Assembly (NCBI RefSeq): GCF_005116465.1
Contig: NZ_SWBM01000001.1
Coordinates: 1,984,001 to 2,048,000 of the forward strand
From: Robertmurraya kyonggiensis
Lineage (GTDB): Bacteria > Bacillota > Bacilli > Bacillales > Cytobacillaceae
Length of the DNA stretch: 64,000 nt
Reading direction: 5' to 3'
The translations under genes and the position numbers were made by a program. This document shows, one piece after another, positions 50,332 to 58,942 of the stretch; positions within the stretch are counted from its first letter, which is position 1, and each line of letters opens with the position of its first letter. Below the pieces are notes generated by a model. The model did not search any database. It was not told the origin of the DNA and saw nothing but the letters and a program-made list of their open reading frames with translations.

Positions 50332-50755
50332 AAAACCTTCCCCTTCCTAGCTGAAAGGTCATTTGAAATTTTTCTTCTCCAATATAGATAAAAATCGAAC
50401 CAATACTGCTAATGCTTCCATTGGAATGAAAGCGGAAGTGTAGCTTTTGTGAACCTTCTGAAACGGTAATCTTGTTAGAGTACTCTCTTTTCAGCAGCGT
50501 CTCCCCATTTTGCTTTGAAACATAGTAATAATGATCTGAACTAATAAAATTCACATTCACATATTTCTGACTCGTTAGTACATATTGCTGGGCATACAAG
50601 AGATCCGACTTCAATTGCGAAAAAAAGAGCTGTTCTTCAAGCTGTTGATTGTGAGGTCGCAACAAGAGGACTGAAAGAGACATGATCAGGAGAAAAATAC
50701 TTAAGACAAACAAGGATTCAAGGAGGGTAAAACCCTGTTCATTCTTCTGTGGCAT
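50315..50755 (-). CDS. comGD: Competence pseudopilus protein ComGD
   Basis: Minor pseudopilin, 146 residues from the ATG at 50755, giving PQKNEQGFTLLESLFVLS with the prepilin site GFTLLE. The frame is open 27 codons upstream inside comGC, but the shorter form fits the family. It overlaps comGC by 17 bp, and lacks a strong SD, so it is probably coupled to it. Confidence 0.9.
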   Translation of the reverse strand: MPQKNEQGFTLLESLFVLSIFLLIMSLSVLLLRPHNQQLEEQLFFSQLKSDLLYAQQYVLTSQKYVNVNFISSDHYYYVSKQNGETLLKREYSNKITVSEGSQKLHFRFHSNGSISSIGSIFIYIGEEKFQMTFQLGRGRFYVKEL

Positions 50756-51110
50756 CGGCTTCACTATTGGGCAAAGTAACTTCACCATCAGAACCGATTT
50801 CAATTTTATCTCCATTTGGACAACTATCTTGCTCATTATTTAAATACCCTGCTGTTTGCAGATCTGCGAGTCCACTAGGCATTTTCTGATTATCCATTTG
50901 AAATGCCTGCACCTGCGCCTCAACCATTTTTACAAACGCCTGACATCCTTTAGTGTTGATTGTAGAGTTATGCTTCGTCACATTCGGTATCGTAATAATA
51001 AGCAGCACAGAAATAACGAGAAGGACAATCAGCATTTCGATTAAGGTGAATCCAGATTCTTTATGTTGTTTCAGCCATTGTGAAAGTGTCGTACTTCTTT
51101 TATTTTTCAT
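50739..51110 (-). CDS. comGC: Major competence pseudopilin ComGC
   Basis: Major subunit of the DNA-uptake pseudopilus, 123 residues. The prepilin site is GFTLIEMLIVLLVISVLL (about 20-37). The C-terminal domain contains the CQAF...CPNG cysteine pair typical of ComGC (disulfide). It follows comGB by 15 bp. Confidence 0.96.
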   Translation of the reverse strand: MKNKRSTTLSQWLKQHKESGFTLIEMLIVLLVISVLLIITIPNVTKHNSTINTKGCQAFVKMVEAQVQAFQMDNQKMPSGLADLQTAGYLNNEQDSCPNGDKIEIGSDGEVTLPNSEADATEE

Positions 51111-51125
51111 TTTAATAGCCCCTTT

Positions 51126-52157
51126 CTAAAATCCATCTAATAATTGAAACATTGGTAGCAATATCGCTAAATACATCGATACGATGATGATTCCAATAAA
51201 GGAATACAGGATGGGTTGGATAATTTTAAAGCATTTATCGGTCTTTAGCTCGAGTGTGGACATGCAGTACTTACTATAGAAGAGAAGCTCCTGCTCAAGC
51301 TTGCCGTTTTCTTGGCCATGCTTGACGATAAAGGATAGCTCCTTTTCGAAAAATGAATACTGCTGCAAAATATCTTCGAAAGAGTTTCCAGTTGAAAGCT
51401 GCTCCTGCATTTCTTTCCCTAACTGGCGATCAAATGAATGCTTAACATGTTCCTCAAATAGCTTTAGAGACTCTAAAATTGACAAGCCTCCGCCTAATAA
51501 ATAGCTAAGTTGAATGGAAAAATAATGGGTTGTAAAAAGGCGATAGAACGAACCTAAGAACGGAGTTGAGGATAGAAGCGTCTTCTGTTTAATAGGAGAA
51601 AACTTTTTAAACTTAAAGAAGTAATAATTGAGGGATAGAAATAGAGTAAGCAAAGTGACACACACAACGAGAGGGAAAATATCTCCTGTAAAATAAACTA
51701 CCTTCATAAATAGATTAGGTTTCAAATTCATCGATTGAAACAGGGATGTATATTGAGGCAGGAGAATTTTCTCCACAAACAAAAACAAGAAAAATGTCAT
51801 GAAGATCAAAACTATAGGGTAAATGAGGAGTTTTTTCAATTTTTCCGTATCGGAATTTCTTCGTAACATCATCGCACTACCGTCACGAAAAGCGTCTGAT
51901 AAAGAGCCATGCTGTTCGGCAAAGTAAACAAAGCCGACCAATGTTTTGTGAAACCGCAAATCCAATAAAATTTTGTGTAATGGGTGACCTTCTTTTAAAT
52001 CACTCAAAAATTGTGCAACTTCCTCTTGATGTACTTTTTTCATTTGATAGGTTAACGATTGAATTGCGTCAGCAAGGGGATAGCCCCTTGCTAATAGCTC
52101 ACCCGTTTTTTTAAGGAAATCAGCTTGATCCTTTAACGACCATCTATGTCTTTTCAT
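51126..52157 (-). CDS. comGB: Competence inner-membrane protein ComGB
   Basis: GspF/PilC-type polytopic protein that assembles the pseudopilus. From the ATG at 52157 it has 343 residues. Two GspF domains carry HPLHKIL and LGKEMQEQLSTGNSFEDIL-type motifs and three TM helices (about 108-128, 160-182 and 320-342). It overlaps comGA by 14 bp. Confidence 0.95.
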   Translation of the reverse strand: MKRHRWSLKDQADFLKKTGELLARGYPLADAIQSLTYQMKKVHQEEVAQFLSDLKEGHPLHKILLDLRFHKTLVGFVYFAEQHGSLSDAFRDGSAMMLRRNSDTEKLKKLLIYPIVLIFMTFFLFLFVEKILLPQYTSLFQSMNLKPNLFMKVVYFTGDIFPLVVCVTLLTLFLSLNYYFFKFKKFSPIKQKTLLSSTPFLGSFYRLFTTHYFSIQLSYLLGGGLSILESLKLFEEHVKHSFDRQLGKEMQEQLSTGNSFEDILQQYSFFEKELSFIVKHGQENGKLEQELLFYSKYCMSTLELKTDKCFKIIQPILYSFIGIIIVSMYLAILLPMFQLLDGF

Positions 52158-53202
52158 CTTCGTAAACCCACCGCTCATATTCAGATTCCTTAATGTAGCC
52201 TAATGCGATGCCTTTCATGATAACATCCTTTAACGTCTTATACGGATACGCCTCTTCATTATGCATAACACTGGTTAATGCTCTTCCCGTTAATAACTCA
52301 AACACACTAGCTCTTTTTAAGCGATGATTGGTAAAGCAATAAGGAGGGCAGGTACCTTCGCAAAAAGGACATTCTAATTCCACTAATCTTTGCGCAGCAA
52401 CTGCCACAAGCGTTTGTTCAACCTCTAATTTATTGACCCCAAACTCCAATAATCGATAAATTGCTCCCTTTGCATCCCGAGTATGCATCGTGCTTAACAC
52501 AAGGTGTCCTGTTAAAGAAGCACGAACAGCTATCTTGGCCGTTTCGCTATCACGTATTTCTCCCACCATAATTATGTCTGGATCGTGACGTAATATGGCC
52601 TTTAATCCAGTCGCATATGTCACCCCTGCTTTTTCATTCACCTGCACCTGCAAAATAGATTCATGCTCCTTTTCAATTGGGTCCTCAAGGGTAATGACAT
52701 TGCGGTCAAAAATATGGGAAACTTCGTTTAGTAAGGAATATAAAGTCGTAGATTTCCCCGAGCCGGTTGGACCTGTGAGGATAATTAAGCCGTGGGCATG
52801 ATTAAGCAGAGCTAATAATTTTGTCGTGATTTCTGGGAAAAGGGAAATTTTATAAAAAGGAATTTGCTCTTGCTGAGGGAGGATACGAATGACGAGGCTT
52901 TCTTTTTGATTTGCAGGCAAAGTCGATAAACGAAGTCCAACGTCAAAACCTTTATATGGAATGGAAAAGGCTCCGCTCTGAGGACGTCTTTTTTCTCCGA
53001 TATCCATGGATGCAGTGAATTTGAAGTGTGAGATTAATCTGTCGCAATCTTCTTTTGGGAAATGGAATCTAGGGAGTAGTCTGTTTCCCATTCGAAATTG
53101 GATGAGGGTATCTTTTTTGCGAGGAACAATGTGGATGTCTGAGGCATTATTTCGAATGGCATCTTTTACAATTCGATCGGCTATGACTTCGATTGATTTC
53201 AA
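52144..53202 (-). CDS. comGA: Competence traffic ATPase ComGA, 5' end lies in the direct repeat
   Basis: GspE/PilB-type ATPase that powers pseudopilus assembly. I place the start at TTG (53202): it follows AAAGGTGGTG by 7 bases and yields KSIEVIADRIVKDAIRNNAS, aligning with the family N-terminus; a GTG five codons upstream lies in the SD. The 352-residue protein has Walker A GPTGSGKSTTL, ASP box DPIEKEHESILQ, Walker B PDIIMVGEIRD, His box STMHTRDAKGA and a zinc-binding CPFCEGTCPPYC. The first 36 codons and 74 bp of leader are repeated at 58579-58775, so the gene is a hybrid created by the island. Confidence 0.95.
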   Translation of the reverse strand: MKSIEVIADRIVKDAIRNNASDIHIVPRKKDTLIQFRMGNRLLPRFHFPKEDCDRLISHFKFTASMDIGEKRRPQSGAFSIPYKGFDVGLRLSTLPANQKESLVIRILPQQEQIPFYKISLFPEITTKLLALLNHAHGLIILTGPTGSGKSTTLYSLLNEVSHIFDRNVITLEDPIEKEHESILQVQVNEKAGVTYATGLKAILRHDPDIIMVGEIRDSETAKIAVRASLTGHLVLSTMHTRDAKGAIYRLLEFGVNKLEVEQTLVAVAAQRLVELECPFCEGTCPPYCFTNHRLKRASVFELLTGRALTSVMHNEEAYPYKTLKDVIMKGIALGYIKESEYERWVYEDEKT

Positions 53203-53291
53203 AAATAGTAACACCACCTTTTCTTTTCTCTAACTCATTTATTTCGACAGATTTCCTCCTTTTCCTTCTTAGACATATAATTTTCAAAATT
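53095..53291. repeat. Left 197-bp direct repeat (functional comGA 5' end)
   Basis: Aligns to 58579-58775 with 7 substitutions and two compensating 1-base indels. It covers comGA codons 1-36 and 89 bp upstream. Within the coding part there are three differences, all in third codon positions and synonymous. Similarity stops sharply at both ends. Confidence 0.93.
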
Positions 53292-53933
53292 CTTTTCTTT
53301 GCAGTGATGTGTTTCTAAAAGCATACTATTTGAAACACATCACTACATTTCCTAGTATTTTTTTAAAGTTATTAAAATATTTGACTAGAAAATTTCTATT
53401 GGTGAATTCACTTAAACTAGTTCAATAATCTTAAAGTATTGATAAAATAGATTCAAATTTTATTAAATTGGTTTTTTCATAGTCAAACTTTTAAATATCT
53501 ATTTTGATCTTATTATATAAGGATTATCTTTACAGAGATTTGAAGGTATAGCCTTTCTTCTGTAATAAAGTATTAAGCTTTTAGTTCATCTTCTTAAGTT
53601 TGGACCATCTACAAGGACGGGATCCACAGGGACTAGTCCAACCTCTGTATTCCATGTATATGGGGATTTTGACTAAAACTATATTCTCTGCAAAACTTAG
53701 AACATTTCAATTCCCCTAATCGAAAGAAGCAACTCGTCTCCACACGCTGAAAGCTATGACTAGAATGGAAATCAACTACATATAGGGTATGAGAAAATAA
53801 TTTATTATTACTCCGACATGTAGGATACCATCTACCAATTTACACATCCGTTCTAGTATGTTTAAAATGGATGACCGTTTTCACATTCTTTAATGCCCTA
53901 CAAAATTCCTCTTCTTAACATGGAATTCACTAA
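53292..53933. other. AT-rich non-coding left end of the island
   Basis: About 640 bp with no ORF I can support. It starts with a perfect 13-bp inverted repeat (53303-53315 with 53332-53344) at the very edge of the direct repeat. The present comG promoter must lie here or in the repeat. I found no pair of good ComK AT-boxes (AAAA-N5-TTTT). Confidence 0.5.
53303..53344. repeat. Perfect 13-bp inverted repeat at the island's left edge
   Basis: AGTGATGTGTTTC and its exact complement are separated by 16 nt, with no T-run on either side, so it is not a typical terminator. It begins 12 bp outside the direct repeat. It could be a recombination or operator site, or a leader hairpin of comGA. Confidence 0.6.
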
Positions 53934-54983
53934 TTAATTGAAAGTTCTTTGAGCTTCTAAAACATAAGCTAACGGGTTATGGTTTAGTTCTCTAATCCTC
54001 CTTCTCCTGGAAGTATAAATATCATATACTCCTCTAAGTAATGTTGTTGTGTAAAGAATCGTTTGTTGTTTGCTTAAAATTTCATAATTATTAGCTAGAA
54101 TGTAGGCTTGAGGTGCAGTCCAGGCTAAAGAAGTGAAATCTGTTATCTTCCATTTCTCTTTCATTTTCTCATTGAGCCTTTGTTTCTCTTCTTCAAGATG
54201 ATTTATGTGATATTGTAAACGAGACTTATGTTGCTCGATCGGAAAAGTTTCAATATCCGAAACTGTTTGACCAATTAACCTTTGGAAATTCGATAATAAG
54301 TCATAGTTTTTCTGTTTAAAGTCGATAATATCGTAAATATCAGTAATTTCCTTAGGGATAGAAAAAATACCGTCTAACACTTGAAATGTTTGATTAGCTG
54401 TCTGAAAACGTTCATACCCCCCTCTAAAGTCATCTCTAGATGGAGAGGGCATTCTAATTTTATATACCTGTTGACTTATGTGTCTTACTGAATCAGTAGT
54501 TGGAGAAAAGCCTCCAATATTCCCAATTAATAATGCCAAATAATGCATAAAATCTCTTGCTATTGGTCTCTTTACACACAACCAACTTCCGTTTCGATAT
54601 GCCATACCATGTTCAATAAGAAATTCACCAATCGAATATTCTAGTTTATCCATATGAATTTTAGTTACCTCTTGAGGAACCAAGCGTTTATCTTTGACAA
54701 CCCCAATTCGTTTGCCCTTGCATAGTTCAAAATAATTCTCTCTTATATGGTTAACAAATTTTCTTGAGAACTCGTTTGAATTTCTATATATGTATTCATG
54801 AGGAAAAACTAATTTAACCATTTCTTCTTTTATCAATGGATTCATGTAGTTCTCAAATCGACTTGGATGGTCGAAATATTCCAACGGTGTGATAACCGAT
54901 ATTGAATCCCAATACAATAATGATTTATACAACCATGGCGATTTTTCGATTGATATATAAGGAAAATAAAGTAAATTATTCAT
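53934..54983 (-). CDS. DUF6236-like protein of the comGA island
   Basis: A 349-residue soluble protein, start ATG with AAAAGGAG. The opening LLYFPYISIEKSPWLYKSLLYWDSISVITP resembles DUF6236 proteins, which are sporadic in variable regions; this is recall, not a search. A helical region with coiled-coil tendency (about 245-275, HHxLEEEKQRLNEKMKEKW-like) follows, and the C-terminus is basic (TSRRRRIRELNHNP). No catalytic motif is visible. It has its own transcription unit, separated from the upstream genes by a terminator at 55001-55030. Function unknown. Confidence 0.72.
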   Translation of the reverse strand: MNNLLYFPYISIEKSPWLYKSLLYWDSISVITPLEYFDHPSRFENYMNPLIKEEMVKLVFPHEYIYRNSNEFSRKFVNHIRENYFELCKGKRIGVVKDKRLVPQEVTKIHMDKLEYSIGEFLIEHGMAYRNGSWLCVKRPIARDFMHYLALLIGNIGGFSPTTDSVRHISQQVYKIRMPSPSRDDFRGGYERFQTANQTFQVLDGIFSIPKEITDIYDIIDFKQKNYDLLSNFQRLIGQTVSDIETFPIEQHKSRLQYHINHLEEEKQRLNEKMKEKWKITDFTSLAWTAPQAYILANNYEILSKQQTILYTTTLLRGVYDIYTSRRRRIRELNHNPLAYVLEAQRTFN

Positions 54984-55407
54984 AGAGCTATTCTCCTTTT
55001 TTCAAAAAAGCAGCCTCAATCGAGACTGACTTAACTTGACTGTATTAGTTTTCCTTTATTTTTGCAACGTTTCAATCATTCACTTTACTGCCTATGTTTC
55101 TCTTAAGAAGTAATAAGTGCTTCATTCAAAAGACCTAAACAATCATTTTGAATATATTCCTTTTCAAGACTTTTAGAACATTGGACACAACTGCTGATTG
55201 CTTATGTGCCAATCTCCAACTGTCTTTTCTCTAAAAATTTATGCTTTGATATGTACGTAAATCATTTCACATTAATATGCGTAAATATAAAGTTCAACTT
55301 TATTGTTTGTACTAATACCATTTCTGTGTCAAGAAAGCGAAGTGCTTTTTAAGCTAAATCATTTTTTTCGACAAAATAAAAAATTACAGTCAGTGATTTT
55401 TTGTTAC
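54984..55407. other. Intergenic region within the island
   Basis: A 424-bp gap. It contains the terminator near 55.0 kb and probably the promoter of the DUF6236-like gene. Otherwise AT-rich with nothing recognisable. Confidence 0.5.
55001..55030 (-). terminator. Terminator downstream of the NA37-like/membrane-protein pair
   Basis: The stem AGTCTC/GAGGCT with loop GATT (55012-55027), plus CTGC-TTTTTTGAAAA on the minus strand, about 380 bp after the membrane protein stop. Confidence 0.6.
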
Positions 55408-57006
55408 TTATGACTTATTGTTTGTTTTATTTTGTGTTTCATTGTCTACTTTAGGTGCTGTTTCTTTTTCAACTTTTCCGTTATCACCCTCTTGCTTTTC
55501 TAGGTTATTTCCCCCAGGTTCTTGATTCTTATCTGTTTCCTCTTGCTCCATCGGAACATTCTGTTCGGTTTGATTATTAAGATTAGTCAATAAATCTTGT
55601 GTAAAATAAGTGCCTGTAATCAAGGCTAGCATAAATACAATCAGCGCAACGGTTAGCCAAGTGTATTTTTTTAAGTTTGTTTCAATTGATTGTATCGCAG
55701 GTGTTACATACTTCTTTTTAATTTCTTCTTTTTCATCAGGAGCAATATTTGAGAAGTTTTCACTCGTTAAATCATAAATATAATGAATGTCCTTTTTCTT
55801 TTTTACAGCAAAGTGACGGTTAAATGAATAGGATAATATAAAATATAGGATATGTAATACTAACGCTACAACCAAGAACAAAAAATTACCTCTAGCCATA
55901 ATGACAATTCCAGAGAACACTGCTGTAATAAGAGCTACAATGGAAGTGCTTATATTGGTTGCTATTTTATCCGCCGCTTCTCTTGCTTCTAAAGCATATT
56001 TATGTGCTAAATCAATTACATCCTTTGTGTCGTCAAAGAATTTTTTTATCTTGTCTTGGACATACATAGAAAAATGTCTTTCAATGGTTTGCTTCATTTT
56101 ATCCAATTGCTCATCTAATTGACTTATCGTTTCTTGATGCAAGTATATGGTGATAATATTTCTTGTAATTTCTAACTTATCTTGTGTTTGCTCTTCCCCA
56201 AATGAAAATTTAAAAATAGAATAGAGTATAGAAGCGTTTTCTGGAATAAACGTTTCGTCATAAGTTAATTCTAAGTTTTTTTGTCCCCTGATCGTAAAGA
56301 CATTTTGTTTATACTTATTAGCAATATGCATCAAACTGACAAAGAATAAATTCTGATTAAGTCGCTTGTTTACCATTTTCTGATTCGTCTCAATTGAAAA
56401 AATTTGCGGCAAAGGAAACCATGATTCAACTCTTGTTAATTCTTCTCTGGTTTCTTTTATGTGTAAAATTTCTTGAAGTTGTTTATTTTCTAATGTCTGA
56501 ATATTATAATTTCCAAAGTCGCTAATAGGAATAACCTTCACGAAATGATTTTGAAATAACTGATCTATCGGAAGATATATATGTATAGTTTTTTCATAGT
56601 CAACCGCTTTAAGAGTTGAAATGAATTTGTCGTTCTCAATTTTAAAATGGGACAAAAAAGCTTCCATGTCAAAAAACAATAGTTCATTATTATTTAGCGG
56701 GAAACTGATTTTTTTGTTAACTGAGACAGTTAATAAAATATCTTGTTCATTTTGAATATAACGACTGGTTTTGATGAAATCTTCGTCATAAAACGATGAA
56801 GAGCCATCAATAACAAACTTAAAACTTATTTCCGTTCCCTTAATCAATAATTGGTTTTCTTTTTTTGCAAAAAAGGGCAAAATGTCTTCTGCCTTTCCTT
56901 CATACGTAACAAATAGTATATCAAACTGCTCCTCCAATGATGTCTTGATAAAAGTTCCGTTTAACTCTACAAGGAGGGATGAGAATTCTTCAAATAAACT
57001 ACTCAC
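55408..57006 (-). CDS. Three-TM membrane protein with a large cytoplasmic domain, partner of the NA37-like protein
   Basis: A 532-residue protein that I do not recognise. Residues 1-290 are a soluble alpha/beta region. Residues 290-350 are helical or coiled coil (QLDEQLDKMKQTIERHF, then ALEAREAADK). A TM hairpin follows (about 354-371 and 375-394), then a charged cytoplasmic loop with KKKK (401-405) and a third TM (about 449-467). The last 65 residues are low-complexity Asn/Glu/Lys and predicted outside. The start is GTG with weak GAGAAG, 14 bp after the NA37-like stop, so the two are one operon. The layout suggests a membrane sensor or effector with a cytoplasmic input domain. Confidence 0.8.
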   Translation of the reverse strand: MSSLFEEFSSLLVELNGTFIKTSLEEQFDILFVTYEGKAEDILPFFAKKENQLLIKGTEISFKFVIDGSSSFYDEDFIKTSRYIQNEQDILLTVSVNKKISFPLNNNELLFFDMEAFLSHFKIENDKFISTLKAVDYEKTIHIYLPIDQLFQNHFVKVIPISDFGNYNIQTLENKQLQEILHIKETREELTRVESWFPLPQIFSIETNQKMVNKRLNQNLFFVSLMHIANKYKQNVFTIRGQKNLELTYDETFIPENASILYSIFKFSFGEEQTQDKLEITRNIITIYLHQETISQLDEQLDKMKQTIERHFSMYVQDKIKKFFDDTKDVIDLAHKYALEAREAADKIATNISTSIVALITAVFSGIVIMARGNFLFLVVALVLHILYFILSYSFNRHFAVKKKKDIHYIYDLTSENFSNIAPDEKEEIKKKYVTPAIQSIETNLKKYTWLTVALIVFMLALITGTYFTQDLLTNLNNQTEQNVPMEQEETDKNQEPGGNNLEKQEGDNGKVEKETAPKVDNETQNKTNNKS

Positions 57007-57020
57007 AGCTTCTCATGAAC

Positions 57021-58073
57021 TTATTTAAATGATTCATGCATTTCCTCTCCTTTTATTAGTATTTTGGTCACTTTCTTGCCATCATCGTCTATAAAGGTTT
57101 CGATAAACACATTTTTGTCTTTCAATGATAAAGGGAATTGGATCCGAATGCTCTTTTCAACGTTACTGACATACGCAATAGTTGAAGGCTTTACGACCGT
57201 GAATTGGAAGTAAGAATCTTCATTTTTACCACGAATTGATTGTTTCATTTCTTCAATCAAATTCTCCCGATCTCCGTCGCCAGGAACATAAGACTTCAAA
57301 AAGCTATCCACATCATTATCGAAATCAAAACTTTTACCGCTTGATAATAATTTGTCGACTTGCTGTTTAAAATCTAAAGGATTAATATTTTCAGCAATTT
57401 TGTTTTCTACGGCATAATCCATAAGTGTTTCATCAATTAATTTAGTCATCTTTTTATGGTTAAGAACTTCTTCAGCTTCTAAAAAGTTAGACATAAAGAA
57501 TTTAGAGACTCCATCCCCACCCTGCTGCTTATCTAATACAAATAAATGAGACTCTTCACTGAACACATTCTCATCAAGTTTGACAAATGCTGTCTTATGT
57601 AGTTTTTCCTTTACAGTTGGCAGCATATTCTCTCTAACTTTAAATGAATATTTTGACGGGTCAAATTCAATACCTTTATTAGGGTCCATTTTGAGAATCC
57701 CTAGGTAATTTCGTCCATTGTTTTCATTCAAGTAAATCATATAAATCATTGTACCTGAACTCTTACTCGTTGAAGATTTCATAAAATTGAACAAACGCGC
57801 TGTCATATCACCAGTTGCACCTATGAAACAATCATTGTCTTCCAAGTCTTTACAAATGTCTAAACAATCAGTAAGCACAGTTGCTTTTTCTGTTTGGAAT
57901 ATGCATGTTTTTATTTGTTTTGTAGTAAGTGCTTTTTCTATATGTTTTGAAAAAAAATCTATAACCGTTGAATCTTCTTTATCTATATCAATAATTCTAT
58001 CCACCAATGTTGGTTTTGATTGATCTAAATCTATATAATGAGCGATCATTTTTTTTATTTTAATACTAGTCAA
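57021..58073 (-). CDS. NA37 (NdpA/YejK)-like nucleoid-associated protein
   Basis: I place the start at TTG (58073), 8 bases after AAAGGGGAT, giving 350 residues; an ATG 7 codons upstream has no SD. The core recalls the NA37 family of nucleoid-associated proteins: a central strand MIYMIYLNENNGRNYLGILKM, then KTAFVKLDENVF, HLFVLDKQQGG and VSKFFMSNFLEAEE, corresponding to the conserved VA-x-FF-x-x-FL block. The C-terminus adds a beta region (IRIQFPLSLKDKNVFIETF). Expected to bind DNA, but the assignment is from recalled family patterns. First gene of a two-gene operon with the membrane protein. A DUF4868/KwaB-like relation should be checked. Confidence 0.68.
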   Translation of the reverse strand: MTSIKIKKMIAHYIDLDQSKPTLVDRIIDIDKEDSTVIDFFSKHIEKALTTKQIKTCIFQTEKATVLTDCLDICKDLEDNDCFIGATGDMTARLFNFMKSSTSKSSGTMIYMIYLNENNGRNYLGILKMDPNKGIEFDPSKYSFKVRENMLPTVKEKLHKTAFVKLDENVFSEESHLFVLDKQQGGDGVSKFFMSNFLEAEEVLNHKKMTKLIDETLMDYAVENKIAENINPLDFKQQVDKLLSSGKSFDFDNDVDSFLKSYVPGDGDRENLIEEMKQSIRGKNEDSYFQFTVVKPSTIAYVSNVEKSIRIQFPLSLKDKNVFIETFIDDDGKKVTKILIKGEEMHESFK

Positions 58074-58140
58074 ATTGATATCCCCTTTATTCATTTTGCT
58101 AGTACAATTGTAACATATTACTATTTTTTATAATATTAAA

Positions 58141-58175
58141 AAAATGAAAAAACGAGGCAGAATTACACCTCGTTT
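58141..58175 (-). terminator. Terminator of the 87-residue protein gene
   Basis: The stem AACGAGG/CCTCGTT (58151-58157 with 58168-58174) is followed by TTTTTCATTTTTTT on the minus strand, directly after the stop. Confidence 0.85.
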
Positions 58176-58438
58176 CACTCATGAGAAATTATAAAGTTAT
58201 TTAACCTTCCTTTAAAGTCACAGACCGTATCCCACTGCCCAGTTAACATGTCATCTTCTTCATTGAAGCTTTCAATTTTAGGATTCAAAAATGCAAATAG
58301 AATTTTTCTTGCCGTTTCTTCATCAGATAGACTTGAACTACACTCACTTTCTGCAAGTGACTTTATTAAATCATTTATAATTACATCACAACTGAGATTT
58401 ATTGTTGCCTTTATCGTTCTCTGTTCCAAACCTTCCAC
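58175..58438 (-). CDS. Small acidic protein of unknown function at the island's right end
   Basis: Up to 87 residues from GTG at 58438 (AGGAC just upstream); a TTG at 58429 is another possible start. Acidic, no TM, no Cys pattern, with a Ser/Glu-rich middle (AESECSSSLSDEETARK). It is followed by its own terminator, so it is separate from the NA37-like operon. I do not recognise it; a small regulator or antitoxin-like role would be a guess. Confidence 0.5.
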   Translation of the reverse strand: MEGLEQRTIKATINLSCDVIINDLIKSLAESECSSSLSDEETARKILFAFLNPKIESFNEEDDMLTGQWDTVCDFKGRLNNFIISHE

Positions 58439-58547
58439 CGTCCTAATAAGATATTTTTATCATAAATATTTTTATTCACTTTATACAGATTTACTACTCA
58501 ACAACACAGTTGAGATAAAATTAATTTGAAAGAGATTACACTGAACT

Positions 58548-58686
58548 AACTTATAAAAAAAAGAATGTAAGATAGTAAAAATTGGATGAGGGTATCTTTT
58601 TTGCGAGGAACAATGTGGATATCTGAGGCATTATTTCGAATGGCATCTTTCACAATTCGGTCGGCTATGACTTCGATTGATTTCAA
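58548..58686 (-). pseudogene. Truncated comGA 5' remnant
   Basis: Keeps the AAAGGTGGTG site and TTG start (58686) and encodes 36 residues identical to comGA (to DTLIQF). It then runs into island sequence and stops about 10 codons later. It could still be translated as a short peptide, but it lacks every ATPase motif. Confidence 0.88.
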
Positions 58687-58775
58687 AAATAGTAACACCA
58701 CCTTTTCTTTTCTCTAACTTATTTATTTCGACAGAATTTCCTCTTTTCCTTCTTGGACAAATAATGTTCAAAATT
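58579..58775. repeat. Right 197-bp direct repeat (comGA remnant)
   Basis: Partner of 53095-53291. It borders the backbone gene at 58943, so it is probably the original comGA 5' end of the recipient, while the left copy came with the island. Confidence 0.93.
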
Positions 58776-58942
58776 TGCCCACATTTTTCCTATCATAACC
58801 TCTGAATACCTTCAAAACCTAAGTATGTTCAATAATTCGCCATTTAAATGTGAACATTTTCTAAACTTATAGTGATTACAGTGTTAACCTCTATCCCCTG
58901 TATTATAATGGAATAAAATTATGCGGCCCTGAGGTGAATAAA

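Larger units (their letters stand above)
58439..58942. other. Right junction region of the island
   Basis: A 504-bp gap. It contains the truncated comGA copy, then the presumed ancestral comG promoter region and the promoter of the HTH regulator (TATAAT at about 58907). Confidence 0.6.

Noticed and set aside
53580-53680. A 24-codon minus-strand reading frame in the island's left end
   Set aside because: No ribosome site and too short to support.
55408-58073. Calling the pair Kiwa
   Set aside because: The membrane protein is far larger than KwaA as I remember it, and the partner fits the NA37 pattern better than DUF4868. Only the general layout is similar.
58548-58686. A second functional comGA
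   Set aside because: Only 36 codons remain, without any ATPase motif.
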